A DNA stretch of 38,459 bases from Sva-07 sp031430875 (GCA_031430875.1 JANPCI010000095.1:1-38459), one strand, 5' to 3'. Counted from the first letter of the stretch, positions 30,938 to 38,413 are shown. Notes: a model not told the origin generated them from the sequence alone. A program made the numbers and translations.

Positions 30938-32353
30938 GTGCGTGACGTCGGAATTGCCGATGCCGTCTCTCCTCTTGCCTGGTTCGACGGCCTAGCTTCG
31001 AACCAGGGATGGTTCGACGAATCACTGCTTGCGGACGCAACATCGGCAACACAACAGACCGGCGTGACCCGTGTCGTTGTTCTGAGCCTCGCAGCCGCGA
31101 CGAAAGCGAGCTCGCTTGCATCGGCCTCGAGAGTAACGGTCTCCTCGGCCTCCGTCGCCGCCAAAACATCAAGTTCGGTCGCCGCGTCGCCGGCCACCGT
31201 CCGCAGCCTCGCTGCCGCGTCGAAGGCTGTCCCTGCCGCTACAGCGTCTCGAGTAGTCGTCCGTTCGCTTGCTGCCGGGAGCAAGGCGATCCCGACGGTG
31301 ACGGCGTCGCCTGTAATCGTCCGCTCGGTTGTTGCCGCATCAAGGGCGTCCATCGTGGCGACGGCCTCTCGTGCGGTCGTTGCGACTGCATCTGCTGCTT
31401 CGAAGGCGCTGGCTTCGGCACCTGTTGCCCGGCTCGTCGTCCTGTCGAGCTCGGCGGCAGCGAAAGCGACGACGACGGCCGGCGCATCACGCGTAGTCGT
31501 CCACAGCGTCGCAGCGACGGCAAAGGCGACGACGACTGCGAGCGCGTCGCTCGTCATCGTCCGCGGGGTCGTCGCGATATCGAAGGCCGTGCCCAGCGTC
31601 TCCGCCGCATTCGTGATGCTCCGCTCGCTCGCAGGTGCAGCTAAGGCGACAACCACGGGCAGTCAGAGCTCAGTTGTTCTTGCATCGCTCGCAGGGGCGT
31701 CGCCATCTAGGGCGTCAACGGGGGCAAGCGCGATCACGTTGCGATCGACCGTCGCTGCCTCAAAGGTCACTGCCGTCGCCACCGCCAGCCGTATCGCATT
31801 GCGGAGTGCCGTCGCCGCAGCGAAGGCCGTCCAAGTGTCAATCGCCGCCCGGGTCGTCGTACGTTCAGCGTCGAGCATCACGAAGGCGGCGGCGGTCGGC
31901 GCACAAACGAACATGGCACCGCGCTCGACATCGACCGTTGTGCGAGCGGCCGGCACGTTCGCACGTACCGTAATCATGCCGGCGGCGTTCAGCGTCGTCG
32001 ACATCTCACGGGCCGTCGCCAGCGCCACGCTGGCGGCATTCACCATCCGGGCAAGTGCGGTCAGATCAACCGATGTCGCCGCCACAAGCGGCGTAGCGCT
32101 TACGTCCACCGCAGGCATCGAAGATGGCGCCGACGTTACCGCTTCATCGGTGCTGTCTGTCCGATCGACGATCACCACGAAAAAAACACAGGCGATCAGC
32201 GCACTCAACGTCGCGATGTTGAGCTCCACGAACACGTCGAAATGGATCGCAGCAACGATCCAACGGTGGAACGGTTCGTCCTGGGTGGCCGCGACCATCA
32301 GTCGTTGGAACGGTTCGTCGTGGGTGCCGGCGATCATTCGACGTCGCATCTGA
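30938..32353 (+). CDS. Fibre-like protein built of nineteen 20-residue repeats
   Basis: GTG at 30938, three bases after the previous stop. 471 residues. An N-terminal 45-residue cap (SPLAWFDGLASNQGWFDESL) leads to 19 uninterrupted 20-residue units (46-425) with consensus V-x-V-R-S-x-x-A-A-S-K-A-x-x-x-x-T-A-S-R. Alternating hydrophobic residues in the VxV segment and a conserved Ser/Lys suggest a beta-solenoid or triple beta-helix shaft. The C-terminus has two copies of RWNGSSWV, 13 residues apart, a motif often found at ends of phage fibre proteins. Composition is almost entirely Ala, Ser, Val, Thr, Arg and Lys. No family recognised; a fibre or stalk role is inferred from the repeat and place. 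Confidence 0.65.
   Translation: MRDVGIADAVSPLAWFDGLASNQGWFDESLLADATSATQQTGVTRVVVLSLAAATKASSLASASRVTVSSASVAAKTSSSVAASPATVRSLAAASKAVPAATASRVVVRSLAAGSKAIPTVTASPVIVRSVVAASRASIVATASRAVVATASAASKALASAPVARLVVLSSSAAAKATTTAGASRVVVHSVAATAKATTTASASLVIVRGVVAISKAVPSVSAAFVMLRSLAGAAKATTTGSQSSVVLASLAGASPSRASTGASAITLRSTVAASKVTAVATASRIALRSAVAAAKAVQVSIAARVVVRSASSITKAAAVGAQTNMAPRSTSTVVRAAGTFARTVIMPAAFSVVDISRAVASATLAAFTIRASAVRSTDVAATSGVALTSTAGIEDGADVTASSVLSVRSTITTKKTQAISALNVAMLSSTNTSKWIAATIQRWNGSSWVAATISRWNGSSWVPAIIRRRI
31073..32212 (+). repeat. Nineteen-unit 60-bp coding repeat without indels
   Basis: DNA period of exactly 60 bases for 1140 bases, with units diverged to varying degrees; the first eleven are closest to each other and the last five most worn. 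GTCGTCCG recurs at the same phase. Preservation of frame through every unit indicates selection at protein level. Confidence 0.85.
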
Positions 32354-32395
32354 GCGCGTCGATCTGCCGACGAACTGGACCGCTGGCCTAGTTTG

Positions 32396-32410
32396 TAAGA
32401 ATGATTCTCG
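32396..32410 (+). promoter_or_regulatory. Dispersed 15-bp palindrome, site 7
   Basis: TAAGAATGATTCTCG. A TAGTTT hexamer (32389-32394) lies six bases before ATG 32401, which is motif positions 6-8 and the start of the first lysis gene. Same geometry as sites 1 and 2. Confidence 0.6.
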
Positions 32411-32790
32411 GTGCGAACGGCGGGATTAGCCATGACCTGCTGACCAGCCGAGTGGCCCTGGTCCTCCTGTGGGTTCTGCTACTGGAGTTCTCCGTCGCGG
32501 TAGTCGTGAACGCATGGAAGGTTTGGACGGTCAACGATGCGCTCCGTCCGATGCGTGCTTTCAAACTCGGCGGCAGCACCGCGCTCGCGCTGATCTATGC
32601 CGCGTCGATTATCGGGGGCCTTGACCCGTTGATGTCCGTGATCGTGGCACGCACTGTCGGTGTCGCCACGACCCCCGTCGTCTGGATCTTGTCATCGATG
32701 TTCGAAGTTCCACCGGTCCCGGTCCTCGTACCCGAAGAAGTCATCGTCGACCGCTTGGAGTCGGCTGTCCAACGGGTGCTGGGCAATTGA
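32401..32790 (+). CDS. Holin-like membrane protein 1 (129 aa)
   Basis: ATG at 32401 in palindrome site 7, no ribosome site. Three hydrophobic segments at about residues 15-37 (VALVLLWVLLLEFSVAVVVN), 57-74 (GSTALALIYAASIIGGL) and 77-100 (MSVIVARTVGVATTPVVWIL), then an acidic, soluble tail. Size, number of membrane spans and position at the head of the lysis block fit a holin. Its stop overlaps the TTG start of the next gene. Confidence 0.6.
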   Translation: MILGANGGISHDLLTSRVALVLLWVLLLEFSVAVVVNAWKVWTVNDALRPMRAFKLGGSTALALIYAASIIGGLDPLMSVIVARTVGVATTPVVWILSSMFEVPPVPVLVPEEVIVDRLESAVQRVLGN

Positions 32791-33299
32791 GTTCCGGCGT
32801 TTTCGCACTACTTGTCGCCCTTGTCGGCCTGTTCGGCGGCGGCGGCGGAATCCTCTTGTTCCGCGCGACCGCGTCGAAGATCCGTGCCGACGCTTGGTCG
32901 TCGAACGAAACAGCTCGCCGCACCAACGAGGAACGCGAAGGCATCGCGGTCGTGAACGCCGACAAGGTCGTCGGCCTCATGAACCAGCAAATCGAACGAT
33001 TCGAAAAACAGATCACCCGGATGAACGCCGAGGCGGACCGCGCCCAGGAAATCCGGGCGAGAGACGAAGCCGCAATCGAAGCACTCAAAGCACTCCTCAT
33101 CAAAGAACAAGAAATTTGCGCTCTTCGTATCGACGCGCTGGAACGAGAAATCGAGCTCCTCAAACGCCAAGTCGAACAGAACCGTGCCGCTATTACAGCC
33201 AACGCGATCGTCGCAGCCGCACAAGTAGCCGCTGCCGTCGCGACACCCGTCGAGCAGACCATCAACGTCAGAGACATCACACCACACAACAACCCATAA
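32787..33299 (+). CDS. Membrane-anchored coiled-coil protein (170 aa)
   Basis: TTG at 32787 overlaps the upstream TGA (TTGA). One N-terminal membrane helix (VFALLVALVGLFGGGGGILL) is followed by ~100 residues of charged coiled coil (QQIERFEKQITRMNAEADRA; ALREIELL-like LEREIELLKRQVEQ) and an Ala-rich segment. Resembles the small anchored coiled-coil proteins next to holins in many phages; a spanin-like or holin-modulating role is possible but unproven. Confidence 0.6.
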   Translation: MSSGVFALLVALVGLFGGGGGILLFRATASKIRADAWSSNETARRTNEEREGIAVVNADKVVGLMNQQIERFEKQITRMNAEADRAQEIRARDEAAIEALKALLIKEQEICALRIDALEREIELLKRQVEQNRAAITANAIVAAAQVAAAVATPVEQTINVRDITPHNNP

Positions 33300-33319
33300 C
33301 CAACACGTAAGGAACAGCC

Positions 33320-33631
33320 ATGCTTGCCGTCGTCTCACTCACACTCAACGCAGTGATCGTCAGCTTCCTCCTCGGATCACTCCTCCCGTTCATCCACGAC
33401 GCACTCGTCAAACTCGGTGCGTCCGCGAAAATCAAGTCGGCCGTCACCATCGTCCTTTCCGCGCTCGGGTCGTTCCTCCAATCCGCCCTCCGACCCGACG
33501 GATCCGCCGTGATCTCAACAGCGACACTCAGCTCGTTCTTCATCATCCTCATCACCAGCCGCAACGCCTACAAGCAGTACCAGGCGCTCGGTCTCCAGGG
33601 CAAGATCCTGCCGGGCAACGGAATCGGCTGA
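33320..33631 (+). CDS. Holin-like membrane protein 2 (103 aa)
   Basis: ATG at 33320 with AAGGAA upstream. An N-terminal membrane helix (LTLNAVIVSFLLGSLLPFIH), an amphipathic segment, a second (AVTIVLSALGSFLQSALR) and a third (SSFFIILITSRNAY) hydrophobic stretch, with a Lys-containing tail. Ends four bases before the endolysin gene. A second holin or antiholin is the most economical reading. Confidence 0.6.
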   Translation: MLAVVSLTLNAVIVSFLLGSLLPFIHDALVKLGASAKIKSAVTIVLSALGSFLQSALRPDGSAVISTATLSSFFIILITSRNAYKQYQALGLQGKILPGNGIG

Positions 33632-33635
33632 GCCC

Positions 33636-35126
33636 ATGGCGACCAACACCGCCGTCAACGTTCTCGCCGAAGCCCGCAAGGAGGTCGGCTACGTCGAGCA
33701 GCCCAAAGGCAGCAACGTCACCAAGTTCGCCCCGGAAGCTGGCCATGCGAACCGGCAGCCCTGGTGCGTGACTGGCCGGACGATGATTCTGACCGACTCC
33801 GGGCTGCGCCCTGCCGACTCCATCCGTATCGGCGACATGTTGGCAACCAAAGAGGGTCGGTTCCGGCCAGTAACGGCGGTCGCATCCAGGGAGGCGGACG
33901 TGCTCCGCATCCACGCGCAAGGCTCAAAGCTGGAGATCACGGCAGAGCATCCGATATGGGCCGTCAAAGAGCGTTGCACACACACCGTGGCCAAGTTGGT
34001 TGATGGCGTCGGCGCTGCGTGGGTGTCGGCTGGTGATCTGACATCGGACGGATGGCGGATCGGTCACGCCGTCGTGCGCGGTGAACGCTCGATGTCTACC
34101 GACTTGGCCTACGTGTTCGGGATTTACGTCGCCGATGGGTGGGCGTCGGGCTCTGGTGCCGGGCTCGCTGATTCTCACGACCAAGGCGACCGGATAGAGA
34201 AAGCCTTGGTCGAGATCGGTGCCCCGTTCCGAAGATACGAGCGGCGCACCGGAGTTCAGTTCGGTCTTTCCGGTTGGCTGGCAAAAGCTGTGCGTGCGTT
34301 CGGACACGATTCGCTGACGAAGGGCATCGGCGATGCTCTTTCATGGGACCGGGCGGCTCGCGAAGCCTTCATGGCCGGGTACACGCTGGGCGACGGGCAC
34401 ATCGACACCACGGGCGTCGCCTTGAACGCTCAGCATCAGATGAAGTGCACGACAGTCTCGAAGCCGTTGGCCGTCGGGCTGGCAATGCTTGTCCGGTCAC
34501 TTGATCTTCATCCACAGATGATGCGCATCGAACGTGAAGCGACCGCCGTGATTGAAGGCCGCACCGTCAACCAGCAACAAGAGGTCTGGTTGGTGTCGTG
34601 GACTGTGCGCCCTCCCATCAAGCAGCAGTGCATTGAAATCGACAACGTGCTTTGGACGAAGCTGAAACGAGTCGAGGCAATCGGTCGACACACCGTCTAC
34701 GACTTCACTGTGGCCGAAGACCATTCGTTCATCGCAGACGGTGTCATCGTCCACAACTGCGCGTCGTTCATCTCGGCGATCCTCATCCGATGCCACGTGC
34801 TCATCAAAGGCAACAACGTGCTCGTCCCCTCGTCGCGCACGATGTTCGAGAACGCGAAGAAGAACGGGTGGGCTGTTCCCGTCTCTGCGCTCCGCGCCGG
34901 TGATGTGATCCACAACTGGCGGGGCATCTCGATCCGCAAGTGGCAGGGCCACGTCGCCTTCGTTGTCCGAGTCATCCTCGACAAGAAGGGTCGAATCGTA
35001 AGTGTAGTTACGATTGAGGGGAACACTGACAGGTCCGGCTCGCCGACCGGCGGCATGGTGCTCGAGAAGACACGCTCGGTCGCCTGGTGGCGCATCGGTG
35101 CGTGGCGTCCCCCATACGCGGCCTGA
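33636..35126 (+). CDS. CHAP-type endolysin interrupted by an intein
   Basis: ATG at 33636. The 496-residue precursor consists of extein 1-43 and 375-496 around an intein at 44-374. Joined, the 165-residue enzyme reads ...ANRQPW-CASFISAILIR..., placing the catalytic Cys exactly at the splice junction; His is in WQGHVAFVV (H439 of the precursor) and the third residue in TIEGNT. This matches the CHAP/NlpC-type amidopeptidases that cut peptidoglycan peptides. There is no separate wall-binding domain. Splicing should be needed for activity, since Cys and His are otherwise far apart. It sits directly after two holin-like genes. Confidence 0.88.
   Translation: MATNTAVNVLAEARKEVGYVEQPKGSNVTKFAPEAGHANRQPWCVTGRTMILTDSGLRPADSIRIGDMLATKEGRFRPVTAVASREADVLRIHAQGSKLEITAEHPIWAVKERCTHTVAKLVDGVGAAWVSAGDLTSDGWRIGHAVVRGERSMSTDLAYVFGIYVADGWASGSGAGLADSHDQGDRIEKALVEIGAPFRRYERRTGVQFGLSGWLAKAVRAFGHDSLTKGIGDALSWDRAAREAFMAGYTLGDGHIDTTGVALNAQHQMKCTTVSKPLAVGLAMLVRSLDLHPQMMRIEREATAVIEGRTVNQQQEVWLVSWTVRPPIKQQCIEIDNVLWTKLKRVEAIGRHTVYDFTVAEDHSFIADGVIVHNCASFISAILIRCHVLIKGNNVLVPSSRTMFENAKKNGWAVPVSALRAGDVIHNWRGISIRKWQGHVAFVVRVILDKKGRIVSVVTIEGNTDRSGSPTGGMVLEKTRSVAWWRIGAWRPPYAA
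33765..34757 (+). other. Intein with LAGLIDADG homing endonuclease (331 aa)
   Basis: N-terminal splice block starts CVTGRTMILTDSGLRPADSI (Cys1); block B is EITAEHPIW with the conserved T-x-x-H (H105 of the precursor); the C-terminal block is YDFTVAEDHSFIADGVIVHN followed by Cys+1. Two DOD motifs, LAYVFGIYVADG (D167) and AFMAGYTLGDG (D253), keep both catalytic aspartates, so the endonuclease looks active. Insertion is at the active-site Cys codon of the host gene. Confidence 0.92.
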
Positions 35127-35131
35127 CCGTC

Positions 35132-35614
35132 ATGGCGCCGCCCGTCACGATCCCGGCGTGGGCAACCGCCACCATGCTCCGCTCCTCGATCCTCGCCGGG
35201 GTCGCCTGGCGTGACGGCGCAACCCTCGACGAAACCGTCCTCCTTGTCCGCAAGACGCTCGGCGAATCGAACGCCCGCCCGGTGGTACGACCGGCCAAGG
35301 ACAACAAGAAGACCGGTGGAGTGTCCTATGCCGATGTCGGCGCCTGGCAGGTCAACATGGTCAACGCACCGAAAACGACGATCGTGCAGTTCGCGAAACT
35401 CATGCTGCATCCCCTCACCGCGATTGCTACGGTGCGCCGGCTCATGGCGAGCGGCGCCCGGTTCTACGGGATCGATCGGATCAACAACCCGGAAACCGAC
35501 GACGACCGGATCCTGCGCGCCATCGCCGACCGGATCGAAGGTGTCCTGCGTGAGCTCGACCGCCGCGGGTCACTACCCATCGACCCCCTCATCCTGAGAG
35601 ACCCGGTGCTGTGA
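35132..35614 (+). CDS. Transglycosylase/lysozyme-like protein (160 aa)
   Basis: ATG at 35132. Residues about 30-80 include ETVLLVRKTLGESNARP, with a Glu in the typical place of SLT-like enzymes, followed by YADVGAWQVNMVN, which corresponds to the 'D-x-G-h-W-Q-I-N' motif of the family. The rest (LTAIATVRRLMASGARFYGI) is helical. This suggests a second muralytic activity, cutting glycan strands, to complement the peptidase upstream. No signal peptide. Ends overlapping the next gene (TGATG). Confidence 0.6.
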   Translation: MAPPVTIPAWATATMLRSSILAGVAWRDGATLDETVLLVRKTLGESNARPVVRPAKDNKKTGGVSYADVGAWQVNMVNAPKTTIVQFAKLMLHPLTAIATVRRLMASGARFYGIDRINNPETDDDRILRAIADRIEGVLRELDRRGSLPIDPLILRDPVL

Positions 35615-36306
35615 TGCGATCCATCGTCGCTCCGTACATCTGGCCCGGATTCGACGAGCGATGGGCCGACGCGCTCGCCTCGGCCCAAGGCCCCGACTCG
35701 ATGTTCATCATCAACCCGAACTCCGGTCCCGGTGTAGTGCGTGACCCGGCGTGGGTCCGCTGCATCGAACAGATCCACCAGGCCGGCCACCGTGCCATCG
35801 GCTACTCGGCGACGGGCCGCGGCGCCCGGGCGCTCGTTGTCATCGACGAGATCGGCACCTACTCCCGCCTCTACCCTGAGCTCGACGGGATTTTCCTCGA
35901 CGAGTTCCCCGCCGAGAACATCGACCCGGTCGCCGCCGACCGTCTTTCCGCCGCGATCCTGCTCGCCCGCCGGCTGTTCTCCCCTTCACGGAACTCGATG
36001 GACGCGTTCAGGGTCATCACCAACCCGGGAGTCATGCCAACCCAACAGGTCGTCGACGCCGTCCCCCGCATCGGTGTCTGGATCGTCCACGAAGACCGCG
36101 ACCCGGACGGTCCTTCCCTCGACGACATCACCGCACCCCGGAACCCCGGCTATCTCGAGGTGAAACGACAAGCGTGGCTGAGCTACAACGACCCCGCAGT
36201 CGCCGCCACCCACATCCGTCTCGCTGCGCTCGGCTGGCAATGGGGCTACTCAGTGTCGGACCCGGCCCCGGCCGGCAACCCCTGGGACCGCGACCCAGCA
36301 ACATAA
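35614..36306 (+). CDS. Spherulin-4 family glycosidase-like protein (230 aa)
   Basis: ATG at 35614 (TGATG overlap), GTG 35611 possible. IVAPYIWPGFDERWADALAS, MFIINPNSGPG, AGHRAIGYSATGRGAR and LDGIFLDEFP follow the Spherulin-4 (GH135-related) TIM-barrel pattern: strand ends Y-x-x-P, I-x-N-P-x-x-G-P-G, G-Y-x-x-T and G-I-F-L-D-E, the last carrying the acidic pair. Family members in fungi cut galactosaminogalactan. In a phage a role against a host surface polysaccharide is plausible. No wall-binding domain or signal peptide seen. Confidence 0.75.
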   Translation: MRSIVAPYIWPGFDERWADALASAQGPDSMFIINPNSGPGVVRDPAWVRCIEQIHQAGHRAIGYSATGRGARALVVIDEIGTYSRLYPELDGIFLDEFPAENIDPVAADRLSAAILLARRLFSPSRNSMDAFRVITNPGVMPTQQVVDAVPRIGVWIVHEDRDPDGPSLDDITAPRNPGYLEVKRQAWLSYNDPAVAATHIRLAALGWQWGYSVSDPAPAGNPWDRDPAT

Positions 36307-36318
36307 GAGGCGGTCATC

Positions 36319-36396
36319 ATGTTCCTCGACCTACTACTCATCGTTGTGTTGATCGCAGTCCAAGCGGTCCTGCTCAAGAGACGAACCAGGCGATGA
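36319..36396 (+). CDS. 25-residue single-span membrane peptide
   Basis: ATG at 36319 with AGAGGCGG upstream. MFLDLLLIVVLIAVQAVLLK then RRTRR: one hydrophobic helix with a basic end. The stop overlaps the next ATG (ATGA). Too small for usual gene callers. Could modulate the holin or bring the HTH protein's synthesis to the membrane; inference only. Confidence 0.5.
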   Translation: MFLDLLLIVVLIAVQAVLLKRRTRR

Positions 36397-36716
36397 ACGG
36401 GCCACCGAACTACCTCGCACCGTTCGAAACCCTCACGCCACGCCAACGACAAGTGTTGCGGCTCCTCGCACGTGGCCTGCCACCGAACAACATCGCCACG
36501 ACCACGTTCGTCTCGGTCGCCACCATCCGATCGCACATCGTCGGCATCCTCTCGAAACTCGACGTCGAGTCCGTCGTCGCCGCCGTCGCCCTCGCCTACC
36601 GCACCGGATGGGCCGAGGCCGATCTCGTTCTAGCCGTTGAGAAGGTCGGCGAGGACCTTGGTGGCCTGGTCCTGGCCGTCCCCAGTGCTGGCAGCATAGA
36701 CACGCCGGATCATTGA
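36393..36716 (+). CDS. LuxR/GerE-type HTH protein (107 aa)
   Basis: ATG at 36393 overlaps the upstream stop. LTPRQRQVLRLLARGLPPNN through VATIRSHIVGILSKL (about residues 14-53) is the GerE/LuxR DNA-binding helix-turn-helix: LTxRQxxVLxLLAxG, xxIA, VSxxTIRxHhxxIhxKL. There is no receiver or ligand-binding domain. The last 29 residues are read antisense to the C-terminus of the integrase (36630-36716), which includes the codon region of the integrase tail. Candidate regulator of the late operators or of lysogeny. Confidence 0.8.
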   Translation: MNGPPNYLAPFETLTPRQRQVLRLLARGLPPNNIATTTFVSVATIRSHIVGILSKLDVESVVAAVALAYRTGWAEADLVLAVEKVGEDLGGLVLAVPSAGSIDTPDH

Positions 36717-37772
36717 AGCGTCGGCATGGGCGAGGCGGTCGGCTGCCTCGATATCGGAAACGCCGCCGGCCACCAGGTAGGTAGCGGTGAAGTGACGCAA
36801 ACCGTGAAACGTCCCGGCGATACCGAGTTTCACCGCGATCGTCTTCCACATCTTCGTTGCCCGGTCCGGATGCCACGGCGCGCCGCCGTCATCAGACACG
36901 ATCCAAGTCGGTTCACCCCACTCGGCGAGCCGTGCCCGATGCTCGGCCAGCATCGCCGCGGTGCGCTCGTCAAGAGGAACACGTGCCGCCTTGCCCGTCT
37001 TCGTGGGCTTCTCCACCCACACGCCCGGCAAATCCGTGATCGACCGTGCGATCGTGAGCGAACCGAACGGCCCGTCGGCCGGATCGATGTCGGTCCACCG
37101 CAACGCGATCAGAGATCCGCGGCGAGCCCCGGTGAACGCGGCGAGACGAATCAGCAACGCATGGACTGGGCCGTAGTCGCGTCGAGCCACCTCGATTGCT
37201 TGACGGACCTGGGCCGGTGTCGGCGTCGGGATCTCGCGTGCCGGAGCTCCGTCCGGTGATCTTGCGAGCCGGGCAGCGTTGCGATCCACCAGGCGACGCC
37301 GCTCAGCCTCCCGGAGCGCCCCGGCCAACACCTCGCGGGCCTGGCGCCGCGTCGCCTTCGAAAGCGGCTCGCCGGTGCCGGACCGGACCATCGATCGCAT
37401 CATCAAGTCGACGTGGTGCACATCGAGCTTGTGGAGCAACACCTCGCCGATCGTCGGGACAATCCACGAATCGTTCAACCCCCGGTAACGGCGGATCGTG
37501 TGCGCTGCCAGGTGCTTCGACCGGTCCTCGAGGTAGAACGCCATCCATTGCGCGACGGTCGCCCCGGCGTACGGGTCGCCTTGCCCGTGGCGGGTGAGAG
37601 CTCGCCTGGCGTCGTCCTGGGCGTTGACCAGAGACGACGCCGTCCCGGTGATCCGCTCACGCTTCTCGCGCCCGTCCGGCTGGAGCGACTTGTTCCCGGT
37701 CATCACCGACCACCGCCACGACCCGGACGGAAGCTGGGCGTACGTGCCCGGGGCCTTCCGCTTCTTCGTCAC
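36630..37772 (-). CDS. int: Tyrosine integrase
   Basis: GTG at 37772 overlaps the upstream TGA (GTGA); a longer GTG start at 37811 adds 13 residues. 380 residues. An N-terminal arm-binding-like domain (GTYAQLPSGSWRWSVMTGN), a SAM-like core-binding domain (ATVAQWMAFYLEDRSKHLAA) and the catalytic domain with Arg in AFTGARRGSL (R217), Lys in PTKTGKAARV, HGLRH (H323, R326), His in RLAHADASMIRR (H349) and the nucleophile in RRVYA (Y359). It integrates and excises at the tRNA-like att site beside it. The C-terminal 87 bases overlap antisense with the HTH gene. Confidence 0.92.
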   Translation of the reverse strand: MTKKRKAPGTYAQLPSGSWRWSVMTGNKSLQPDGREKRERITGTASSLVNAQDDARRALTRHGQGDPYAGATVAQWMAFYLEDRSKHLAAHTIRRYRGLNDSWIVPTIGEVLLHKLDVHHVDLMMRSMVRSGTGEPLSKATRRQAREVLAGALREAERRRLVDRNAARLARSPDGAPAREIPTPTPAQVRQAIEVARRDYGPVHALLIRLAAFTGARRGSLIALRWTDIDPADGPFGSLTIARSITDLPGVWVEKPTKTGKAARVPLDERTAAMLAEHRARLAEWGEPTWIVSDDGGAPWHPDRATKMWKTIAVKLGIAGTFHGLRHFTATYLVAGGVSDIEAADRLAHADASMIRRVYAASTGDGQDQATKVLADLLNG

Positions 37773-38047
37773 GATGTACGGTCCGCGTCGGTCAGGACTT
37801 GTTCGGTCCACACCACATGGAACGCACCTGGCTCTGGTGGCGGCGGCATCTCGACGGCCCGGTCAATGGAGACGGTCTTGAACAGGCGACCGGCACACCC
37901 GTGTTCTTCCGCGGCGTAGTGCAGAGCCTTTTTGATCACGCCAATCTGGCGTCGCCAAGTCTCTAGCGCACTTTCGGTCGCAGGGGTCACGTACCGGTGG
38001 ACGCCGTTCGCTGGCTCGCACAACATTGTGCACCCCGGCTCGCTCAC
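37769..38047 (-). CDS. Small protein in integrase operon (92 aa)
   Basis: GTG at 38047 overlaps the upstream TGA (GTGA) and its own TGA overlaps the integrase GTG. Cys pair near the start (GCTMLCEPANGV), then TWRRQIGVIKKALHYAAEEH, possibly helical DNA-binding, and a Pro-rich stretch. No family recognised; an excisionase-type or integrase-accessory role is guessed from position only. Confidence 0.5.
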   Translation of the reverse strand: MSEPGCTMLCEPANGVHRYVTPATESALETWRRQIGVIKKALHYAAEEHGCAGRLFKTVSIDRAVEMPPPPEPGAFHVVWTEQVLTDADRTS

Positions 38048-38367
38048 GACAATTCCCCATCGCGGTCGTCGAACTCGACTTCCCGGCTCGACCACGACTC
38101 GCCATCCCAGCTTCCTTCAAGCATCGCCCCACGGACCGCTGCCTCGAGTTGAGTCCATTTCGCAAACCAAGCCTCGTCACGGGCGGGCTTGACGACGGGG
38201 GCGGAGCCTTCGCTCCCCGTGCGTCGAACCACGATCGCGTTGATGTGAGCGGCCCATGTCGTGGACTCGTCGAGAAAGATTTGCCAGCCGCATCGGCAGC
38301 GCAAGGGACTGCGTTCGTCGTAGATGTGCAGCTTCGAGCCGATCCGTACTTCGAGGAGTTCAGGCAT
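38044..38367 (-). CDS. Small zinc-finger-like protein, first gene of the integrase operon (107 aa)
   Basis: ATG at 38367. RCRCGWQIFLDESTTWAAHI gives C-x-C-G-W with a following His, a pattern of small phage zinc fingers. The C-terminus is acidic (SREVEFDDRDGELS). Its stop overlaps the next start (GTGA). The leader contains two TTACACACG direct repeats (38377-38399) and a TGTAAT -10-like hexamer. Function unknown. Confidence 0.55.
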   Translation of the reverse strand: MPELLEVRIGSKLHIYDERSPLRCRCGWQIFLDESTTWAAHINAIVVRRTGSEGSAPVVKPARDEAWFAKWTQLEAAVRGAMLEGSWDGESWSSREVEFDDRDGELS

Positions 38368-38376
38368 CCCGGAAGA

Positions 38377-38399
38377 TTACACACGAAAAGTTACACACG
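38377..38399. repeat. Direct repeat TTACACACG x2 beside the att core
   Basis: TTACACACG at 38377-38385 and 38391-38399, 14 bases apart. They lie between the first gene of the integrase operon and the att core, where integrase arm-type sites occur; they also overlap the likely promoter of that operon. Confidence 0.5.
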
Positions 38400-38413
38400 C
38401 TCTACAAGTTCCG

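Noticed and set aside
31073..32212. Possible CRISPR or noncoding satellite
   Set aside because: The 60-bp units are contiguous without spacers and keep one reading frame throughout, so it is a protein repeat.
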